Positions 43,069 through 48,093 of a DNA stretch of 48,093 nt are shown here, piece by piece. This stretch comes from Bordetella parapertussis (lineage in GTDB: Bacteria > Pseudomonadota > Gammaproteobacteria > Burkholderiales > Burkholderiaceae_E). The position numbers and the translations under genes were made by a program. A model generated the notes under the pieces. The model made no database searches, was not told the origin of the DNA, and worked only from the letters and a program-made list of their open reading frames with translations. The stretch covers positions 1 through 48,093 of the forward strand of contig CAMBZS010000003.1 in the NCBI GenBank assembly GCA_945872335.1, read 5' to 3'. Numbering within the stretch: the first letter of the stretch is position 1; each line of letters opens with the position of its first letter.

Positions 43069-44079
43069 CTAGGGCGTCTGGATGGCCGTGTTGAGCACGC
43101 TCCAGAGGGGTAGTGTCCAGGGCACCATGTCTTCGCGGTAGTACCACCAGAAATGCCCGCCGATGTAGTTGGGCTGATCGATCTTCATGGTGTAGTAGCG
43201 CTGTAGCGTCTCGGCCTTGCGGGCCGGATCACTGGTGCCCACCTCGCCGAAGCCGATCTTCGAGTTGGGAAACATCGCGGCAAGCTTTGCAAACACCGTT
43301 GGCCAGTCGGGCCTGAGGTCGTTGCAGTCCTCTTCGTAGTAGCTGATCAGCACATAGTCCAGACCCTGCTTCATTCTGGCCGGAATATTGGCCTGGGCCC
43401 AGGTGAACATTTCGTTCGCCCGCCTCGACCAGCATTCCTCGTTGTAGTAGAGCGTGAGCGCAGTGACTTTGCCGCGCGCCTTCACCAGGTCGTAGGCGCC
43501 ACTGATTTTTGCCACCACGCTCGAGGTGGTCCCCAGCCATTCTCCGTTCACTTCATTACCCACCTCCCAGATATGCACGATGTCGCCCATCGAGTCGAGG
43601 TAGCGCGTGGTGCGATTGAGATAGCCATTCACGCTGATCCGCCGCACATAAGCCGAGTCGAGGATTTCGCCCATCAGGTAGCTCACCTGCGACATGGCGA
43701 TCGCCGCCTTGCGGTAGTAGGCCGGTCCGACGGTTTCGTCAAAGACGATGCGGGCGGTGGGCTTACGGGACAGACGCTGTAACGATTCGATGATCGCCGG
43801 CAGTTCGCTGATGTCGTCGACGGTCACGCCATAAATCGGCGTGGGGACCGGCGTCAATGCGGCGGCCGTGACCGCTTGGGCGGCGAGCACTGGCTCATTG
43901 CCGTTCGAGCCTGCCTGGCCCGCACTGCTCGTGGATGCGCCGTTCGCGTGATTGTTGTTGGACCGCCCCCCACAATCGGTCACCAGAAGCCCGGTGGCGA
44001 TAGAAGTGGCAAAGACAAGCGCGGTGACCCACATCGCGCGGCGGTGTGCGGCTGCCTTCAGTCTGATGTTGGAGTCCAT
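43069..44079 (-). CDS. Secreted or membrane-anchored clan GH-A-like glycosidase
   Basis: A 336-residue exported protein. Residues 14-36 are a hydrophobic anchor or signal (MWVTALVFATSIATGLLVT followed by Cys36). VTDC is a poor lipobox because Asp precedes the Cys. Residues about 37-68 are a low-complexity N/S/G/A-rich linker. The rest looks like a TIM barrel of clan GH-A: Glu176 in WEVGNEVNGEW is the expected acid/base after a strand-4 Asn, and Glu279 in IGFGEVG is the expected strand-7 nucleophile. GGHFWWYYRED fits strand 8. I could not place it in a numbered family. ATG 44079 follows GAGGGAGAGG. It has its own terminators downstream and is probably monocistronic. Its substrate would be an extracellular glycan. 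Confidence 0.72.
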   Translation of the reverse strand: MDSNIRLKAAAHRRAMWVTALVFATSIATGLLVTDCGGRSNNNHANGASTSSAGQAGSNGNEPVLAAQAVTAAALTPVPTPIYGVTVDDISELPAIIESLQRLSRKPTARIVFDETVGPAYYRKAAIAMSQVSYLMGEILDSAYVRRISVNGYLNRTTRYLDSMGDIVHIWEVGNEVNGEWLGTTSSVVAKISGAYDLVKARGKVTALTLYYNEECWSRRANEMFTWAQANIPARMKQGLDYVLISYYEEDCNDLRPDWPTVFAKLAAMFPNSKIGFGEVGTSDPARKAETLQRYYTMKIDQPNYIGGHFWWYYREDMVPWTLPLWSVLNTAIQTP

Positions 44080-44240
44080 CGGCCTCTCCCTCGAAGCGTG
44101 TCGTAGAGCGACAAAGCTTCAGGGCGAGTGCCTCGGCGAGGCTTGATCCGACCCCGCGAGTCAGACGATCAGCGACGACGACCGGCGGTGTTGCCCGCCA
44201 GATTCTGATCGGCGGGCGCGCACGGCGGGCGGGTGGTGTT
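44080..44240 (-). promoter_or_regulatory. Intergenic region between cupin gene and glycosidase-like gene
   Basis: 161 bases with a strong stem-loop (44193-44217) marking the end of the liv-cupin transcript and, further on, a small GCCTC-GGC-GAGGC hairpin and the Shine-Dalgarno sequence of the glycosidase-like gene. The promoter for that gene should lie here, but no boxes stand out. Confidence 0.5.
44193..44217 (-). terminator. Stem-loop after the liv-cupin operon
   Basis: GCCCGCC (44193-44199) pairs perfectly with GGCGGGC (44211-44217); inside, GAT and ATC extend the stem past a one-base bulge to a 4-base loop. It starts 24 bases after the cupin stop. There is no T-tract, so it may be a factor-assisted terminator or an mRNA 3'-end stabiliser. 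Confidence 0.5.
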
Positions 44241-44573
44241 TCAGTCGTACTCGGGGCGGTGAGGGGTGAACACGTCGAGATTCAGCACCGGCTCATCGCC
44301 CAGCACCTCGCCCCAGTGCATCGTGTTGGGTGGGACCCGCAGGAGCCCGCCGGCGCCCAGTTCGGTCACTGCTTCCCCGACATGAAAACGGATTCGCCCT
44401 GCCAGGATGTAGACCACCTGCTCATGCGGATGCTGGTGGGGCTTGGGCTCGTGACCGGGCATCAGCCGGTGCAGCGCCAGCGTGCAGCCAGTACCCGAGA
44501 AGGACTTTCGATCAACGCCTTCGCGAACCGGTTTCCAGTCGATGGCATTCCAGTCAACCTGGTGCAGATTCAT
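44241..44573 (-). CDS. Small cupin-domain protein
   Basis: A 110-residue single-domain cupin. Motif 1 is PKPHQHPHEQVVYILAG, with His46, His48 and Glu51 as likely metal ligands, and motif 2 is PPNTMHWGEV with His86. ATG 44573 is chosen because GGAG lies 8 bases upstream; a longer open frame to 44624 would run into livH. It follows livH by 34 bases and is the last gene of the liv operon. Such small cupins act as dioxygenases, isomerases or ligand sensors; tight linkage to the importer suggests action on the imported compound or its product. Confidence 0.88.
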   Translation of the reverse strand: MNLHQVDWNAIDWKPVREGVDRKSFSGTGCTLALHRLMPGHEPKPHQHPHEQVVYILAGRIRFHVGEAVTELGAGGLLRVPPNTMHWGEVLGDEPVLNLDVFTPHRPEYD

Positions 44574-44607
44574 GGACTTGTCTCCAGAGTGGATCAATAC
44601 GCTTTGC

Positions 44608-45483
44608 TCAATGGGCTTTGCCAAACAGACCCTGCGGCCTTGCGAGCAGGAAAATCAGCAGAATCGAAAGCGCTGCAACGTTCTTGAAGCCGGCGCCGAA
44701 CAACACAATGGCGAGTGCCTGGGCAACGCCCAGCATGATGCCGCCTGCGAAGGCGCCCGCCGCGTTGCCGAACCCGCCCAGAATGGCGGCGATGAAGCCT
44801 GAGATGGCAAACGGGACGCCCACGTTGAATGCGGTGTACTGCGTGGGGGTGATGAGAATGCCGGCCATTGCACCCAGCGCAGCCGACAGCGCAAAGGACA
44901 GGGCGAGCATGCGCGAGACCGGAATACCCTGCAGCGCAGCCGCCTCGCGGTTGATGGCGCAGGCGCGCATCGCGCGCCCGGTACGGGTACGTGCAAAGAA
45001 CAATGCGAGCCCGGCTACCAGAACCAGCGATGCGCCTGCGATCCAGACCAGCTGCGGACTGATTGCAACGCCCGAAATTTTCCATGGTGCAGCGGTGGTG
45101 AACCCCGAGAAGGTTCGCGGCTGATCGCCTGCGATCATCAGCGTGAGGCGTTCCACCACGATCTGTGCGGCGAGCGTGGCAAGAATCATGACGAACATGG
45201 TGGCGTTGCGTCGCCAAAGCGGTTGCACCACCAAGCGGTCAACCGCAATACCAAGCGCAGCGGCGAATACGATGGTAAGCGGAATGGCGAGCGCAAGCGG
45301 AAGCCCTGCGTGGGTGAGGAGTGCATGGGTCACCATGCCGCCCAGCATCACGAACATGCCCTGTGCGAAATTGACGATGCCGGAGGCGTTATAGATCACG
45401 CAGAAACCGATCCCGATGAGCCCGTAAATGATGCCGGTACCGATTCCCGAAATGACTGTTTGAATGACAAGTGTGATGTCCAT
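44608..45483 (-). CDS. livH: Branched-chain amino acid type ABC transporter permease, LivH-like
   Basis: A 291-residue inner-membrane permease of the LivH type with about eight hydrophobic segments. Family marks include GIGTGIIYGLIGIGFCVIYNASGIVNFAQG at the N-terminus (residues 14-43), the IAGDQPRTFSGF loop and GYxAA-like AILGGFGNAAGAFAGGIMLGVAQ near residue 227. The stop lies 34 bases before the cupin start and the ATG starts 3 bases after livG. HAAT-type importers also carry urea, amides and aromatic acids, so branched-chain amino acids are not assured. Confidence 0.95.
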   Translation of the reverse strand: MDITLVIQTVISGIGTGIIYGLIGIGFCVIYNASGIVNFAQGMFVMLGGMVTHALLTHAGLPLALAIPLTIVFAAALGIAVDRLVVQPLWRRNATMFVMILATLAAQIVVERLTLMIAGDQPRTFSGFTTAAPWKISGVAISPQLVWIAGASLVLVAGLALFFARTRTGRAMRACAINREAAALQGIPVSRMLALSFALSAALGAMAGILITPTQYTAFNVGVPFAISGFIAAILGGFGNAAGAFAGGIMLGVAQALAIVLFGAGFKNVAALSILLIFLLARPQGLFGKAH

Positions 45484-45486
45484 GGT

Positions 45487-46284
45487 TCAGGCCCCTGCGT
45501 CCTGAGCGATGGCCGTGGAAAGGTCAGCACCCCCAAGATAGGCTTCGAGCACAGCCGGATCCTGCTGGATTTGCTCTGGCGTGCCTTCGGCAATTTTTCT
45601 TCCAAAATCGAGCACCACGATATGGCTCGCCACCCGCATCACAAGATTCATGTCGTGTTCGATCAGGAGCACCGTGATGCCGCGCGCGATGATGCGTCCG
45701 ATGGTATCGGCGAGCGCATCGGTTTCGATGGCGTTCAGCCCTGCCGCCGGTTCATCAAGCAGCAGGAGACGAGGGCCTGCAGCCAGCGCTCGCGCCACCT
45801 CGAGGAGCCGCTGCTGACCGTAGGTGAGCGCGCCCGCCTCGGTCTCGGCGCGTGAGTCGAGTCCGACAAAAGCGAGCAGTTCCTGCGCGACCCGAGCCGA
45901 CTCGGCCAGCTCTTCACGAGCCCGTCGGTGCCGGCTGAGCGCGGCCCACACCCCGCCCCGCCCGCGAAGGTGGCAACCCGCCTCGACGTTCTGACGGGCG
46001 GTCAGTTCGCTAAACAGCTGCACGAGCTGAAAGGTGCGGACCAGCCCTTCTGCGGCGATCCGGTGCGGGGCAAGCCCCGTGATGTCACGGCCCTCAAAGT
46101 GAATGCTGCCGCCTACTGGACGCTGAAAGCCCGAGATGAGGTTGAAGAGCGTGGTTTTGCCCGCTCCGTTGGGACCGATCACCGCGCTCACACGACCTGC
46201 TGCGATGCCAAAGCTCACCTGGTCGACCGCGGTGAGGCCGCCAAAGCGCTGGGTGAGATCGCGGACCTCGAGGAGCGTCGTCAT
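45487..46284 (-). CDS. livG: Branched-chain amino acid type ABC transporter ATP-binding protein, LivG-like
   Basis: A 265-residue ATPase. Walker A is GPNGAGKTTLFN (about residues 37-48), the signature is degenerate as LTYGQQRLLEVARAL (YGQQ in place of SGGQ, usual in LivG), and Walker B is LLLLDEPAAGLN. The LivG-specific long insert with HRRAREELAESARVAQELLAFVGL is present. The start overlaps the livM stop (ATGA). It pairs with LivF. Confidence 0.95.
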   Translation of the reverse strand: MTTLLEVRDLTQRFGGLTAVDQVSFGIAAGRVSAVIGPNGAGKTTLFNLISGFQRPVGGSIHFEGRDITGLAPHRIAAEGLVRTFQLVQLFSELTARQNVEAGCHLRGRGGVWAALSRHRRAREELAESARVAQELLAFVGLDSRAETEAGALTYGQQRLLEVARALAAGPRLLLLDEPAAGLNAIETDALADTIGRIIARGITVLLIEHDMNLVMRVASHIVVLDFGRKIAEGTPEQIQQDPAVLEAYLGGADLSTAIAQDAGA

Positions 46285-47273
46285 GGGGTCTCCCGGTCCG
46301 GCCGGCGGAGTCGCCAGCGGCGAATCAGCGAGGCAAGCCCCCGAGGCGCGTAGATCAGGATCAGGATGAGCGCCGCACCGTAGGCGAGATCCTGGAATTC
46401 CTTGAAGCCCCGAAAGGTTTCAGGAAGAAGGCTGATGATGAGTGCGCCCACCATTGGGCCCGCCACGGTACCGATACCGCCCACATAAAGCATGGTGAAG
46501 CCAAGCACGACCATGTGCAGCCCGAATACTTCGGGGCTTACAAAACCGACAAAGTGCGCGAAGAGCGAGCCTGCAAAAGCGGCATAAATTGCCGCGATCA
46601 CGAATGCGATCAGTTTGTGGCGGGCGACGTCGATGCCAAGGGCGCGCGCAGCGTCTTCAGAGCCGGCGATGGCGGCCAGTGCCTGCCCGAGCCGGGAGTG
46701 CTTGAGTCGCGATGCCACCCACAGGCAAAGCGCAAGCGCAACAAGCAGCGCAGCCAGTTGCCAGCGATCGCTCGGCAGTTCATGACCGAAGGCACCGAGC
46801 GCCGGAATGGCCGCAATGCCGGTATAGCCCATGGTGACGCTGTCCCACTGCACCGCGATTTCCTGAACGATCATGCCGAGCGCGAGCGTGGCCATGGCAA
46901 GGTAGTGACCGCGCAGCCTTAACGTGGGAAAGCCCACCAATAGCGCAAGCAACGCGGCTGCGGCAACCCCCAGCGCCATCGCAGGAAATACACCCCAGCC
47001 GAAGGCGGTGGTGAGCACGGCCGAGGTGTAGCCCCCGATTGCTGCGAAAGCGTTCTGCCCGAACGACACCTGGCCGGTGTAGCCCATGAAAAAATTGAGC
47101 CCAGAGACGAAAATGGCATAGATGGCAGCAAAGCCGAGGACCGTGACCAGATAGCCGCCATCGATGAACGCATAGATCACCAGCGCTGCGCCGGCCAGCC
47201 AGCCCGACAGCTTGAGAGCGGTGCCGATACGATCAGACGGATTCATGTGAGAAGTAATAGCGGGCGAGGTCAT
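46281..47273 (-). CDS. livM: Branched-chain amino acid type ABC transporter permease, LivM-like
   Basis: A 330-residue permease with about nine hydrophobic segments. The motif FMGYTGQVSFGQNAFAAIGGYTSAVL near residue 67 and the later SEDAARALGIDVARHKLIAFVI coupling region are typical of LivM. Two starts are possible: ATG 47273 (41-base overlap with livF) or ATG 47246 (14-base overlap, 321 residues). Neither has a strong Shine-Dalgarno sequence, so translation may be coupled to livF. Confidence 0.93.
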   Translation of the reverse strand: MTSPAITSHMNPSDRIGTALKLSGWLAGAALVIYAFIDGGYLVTVLGFAAIYAIFVSGLNFFMGYTGQVSFGQNAFAAIGGYTSAVLTTAFGWGVFPAMALGVAAAALLALLVGFPTLRLRGHYLAMATLALGMIVQEIAVQWDSVTMGYTGIAAIPALGAFGHELPSDRWQLAALLVALALCLWVASRLKHSRLGQALAAIAGSEDAARALGIDVARHKLIAFVIAAIYAAFAGSLFAHFVGFVSPEVFGLHMVVLGFTMLYVGGIGTVAGPMVGALIISLLPETFRGFKEFQDLAYGAALILILIYAPRGLASLIRRWRLRRPDRETP

Positions 47274-47979
47274 GCGGGGAGGCGATCTCGTCGGGTGTGA
47301 CCTCGGCGACGATGCGGCCGACGGCCATCAGGTAGGCGCGGCGCGCGATCTTGAGCGCCATGGGCGCGCGTTGCTCCACCAGGAGCACTGGCAGCCCCTG
47401 CTGATTGAGCGTGGCAAGCGTGCCGATGATTTCTGCAGCGAGCCTTGGTGCCAGCCCGAGCGAGGGCTCGTCGAGGAGGAGCAGCCGGGGCCCCGCCATC
47501 ATCGCTCGGCCGATGGCAAGCATCTGCTGCTCGCCACCTGAGAGCGACCCGGCCAGTTGGGTCTGGCGATCGCGTAGTCGCGGCAGCAGCGCGAACACAC
47601 GCTCCAACCGTGCAGAGAATTCGCCGCTGTTGCGCTTCAGAAGGTAGGCACCGAGGTCGAGATTCTCGCGTACGGTCATGGGGCCGAACACCCCGCGGCC
47701 CTCGGGCACCAGCACCACGCCGCGCTGGGTCACCGCCCGAGGATCGTTCCGGGGTAAGGGGCTTCCTTCGAACTCGACCCGGCCACTGCCTGGCGTGAGC
47801 CCCATCAGCGCGCGCAAAAGCGTTGACTTGCCTGCGCCGTTGGGGCCCAGCACCGCCACCAGTTCACTGCGCTCGAGGTGCAGATCCACTGGGCGGAGCG
47901 CAAGCACATTGCCATAGCGCGCGGACAGGCCGCGCACCGTCAGCACGGGTGCGCTCGGTTGTGCGGGCGAGGGTGTCAT
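47233..47979 (-). CDS. livF: Branched-chain amino acid type ABC transporter ATP-binding protein, LivF-like
   Basis: A 248-residue ATPase: Walker A GPNGAGKSTLLRALMG (about residues 46-61), signature SLSGGEQQMLAIGRAM, Walker B LLLLDEPSLGLAP followed by LAAEIIGTL. SLGLAP after the Walker B is the LivF hallmark. It begins 21 bases after the livK stop. With LivG it forms the ATPase pair of the importer. Confidence 0.95.
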   Translation of the reverse strand: MTPSPAQPSAPVLTVRGLSARYGNVLALRPVDLHLERSELVAVLGPNGAGKSTLLRALMGLTPGSGRVEFEGSPLPRNDPRAVTQRGVVLVPEGRGVFGPMTVRENLDLGAYLLKRNSGEFSARLERVFALLPRLRDRQTQLAGSLSGGEQQMLAIGRAMMAGPRLLLLDEPSLGLAPRLAAEIIGTLATLNQQGLPVLLVEQRAPMALKIARRAYLMAVGRIVAEVTPDEIASPHDLARYYFSHESV

Positions 47980-48000
47980 GCGCTGCCTAGCCTTGCCCGT

Positions 48001-48093
48001 TTACTTGACGATCACGACCTTGCCCGCCCGGATGGTCGCGATCTTGAAGGGGTTCTCGGTGATCCCCTGGTGAACCGCAGGCGAGAAGTTGTA
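48001..48093 (-). CDS. livK: C-terminal end of an ABC transporter substrate-binding protein (LivK-like), cut by window edge
   Basis: Only the last 30 codons are in the window, reading YNFSPAVHQGITENPFKIAT then a basic, valine-rich end. The HQGI segment and the closing IRAGKVVIVK with stop are characteristic of Liv-type binding proteins, and the position ahead of livF fits. The rest of the gene lies to the right of the window, so ligand class cannot be judged. Confidence 0.8.
   Translation of the reverse strand, partial: YNFSPAVHQGITENPFKIATIRAGKVVIVK

Noticed and set aside
1-48093. CRISPR arrays, tRNA or rRNA genes, insertion sequences, integrases, phage or conjugation genes
   Set aside because: None seen on reading both strands; no regularly spaced repeats, no transposase-like proteins and no tRNA-like cloverleaf in the intergenic gaps.

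Overview
This window is a dense stretch of high-G+C chromosome (visibly above 60 % G+C, strong third-position G/C bias) from what is most likely a betaproteobacterium of the order Burkholderiales, Alcaligenaceae-like or Comamonadaceae-like. The clearest hint is six separate TctC/Bug-family periplasmic receptors with no TctA/TctB membrane partners nearby, a paralogue expansion typical of Bordetella, Achromobacter, Cupriavidus and relatives. LysR control, Liv- and Dpp-type ABC importers and clusters of acyl-CoA enzymes fit the same picture. The species call is inference from family content only. I saw no rRNA, tRNA, CRISPR, insertion sequence, phage gene or plasmid gene, and no gene-free stretch longer than 300 bases.

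Layout. (A) 1-8711, minus strand: Bug receptor, AMP-forming acyl-CoA ligase, luciferase-like flavin monooxygenase, second Bug receptor, NDP-forming acyl-CoA synthetase, nitronate monooxygenase-like enzyme and enoyl-CoA hydratase (cut by the left edge), with a divergent LysR regulator at 8882-9793. An AT-rich divergent promoter region with a perfect 7-6-7 dyad lies between them. (B) 9800-20545, minus strand: an oligopeptide-type ABC importer (binding protein, two permeases, fused double ATPase) followed by an M81 (MlrC-like) metallopeptidase, an amidase-signature hydrolase, an acyl-CoA dehydrogenase and a second AMP-forming acyl-CoA ligase. This looks like import, amide cleavage, CoA activation and beta-oxidation in one unit. 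(C) 20745-22523, minus strand: a natural fusion of OHCU decarboxylase and allantoate amidohydrolase. (D) 22663-34728, plus strand, divergent from C: nine tightly packed genes, namely hydantoinase/oxoprolinase A and B subunits, four Bug receptors, a fumarylacetoacetase-family hydrolase, an N-acyl-D-amino-acid deacylase-like amidohydrolase and an M20 metallopeptidase. (E) 34686-38752: a PlsC-type acyltransferase (minus), then plus-strand alpha/beta hydrolase, MFS transporter and a haloacid/fluoroacetate dehalogenase-like hydrolase with its full catalytic set. (F) 38774-44079, minus strand: a very large SNF2-type helicase and a secreted clan GH-A-like glycosidase, separated by an intrinsic terminator. 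(G) 44241-48093, minus strand: a branched-chain amino acid type ABC importer (end of livK, then livF, livM, livG, livH) with a small cupin gene at its end.

Taken together, regions A to D read as a catabolic island for amide, ureide or cyclic-imide compounds: several periplasmic capture proteins and one ABC importer deliver substrate, at least five unrelated amide-bond hydrolases open or trim it, and acyl-CoA enzymes take the carbon skeleton to central metabolism. The real substrates cannot be read from sequence. The most testable prediction is carbon-fluorine or carbon-halogen cleavage by the 37865-38752 product. The most unusual arrangement is the orphan ureide fusion facing the HyuAB-Bug operon.
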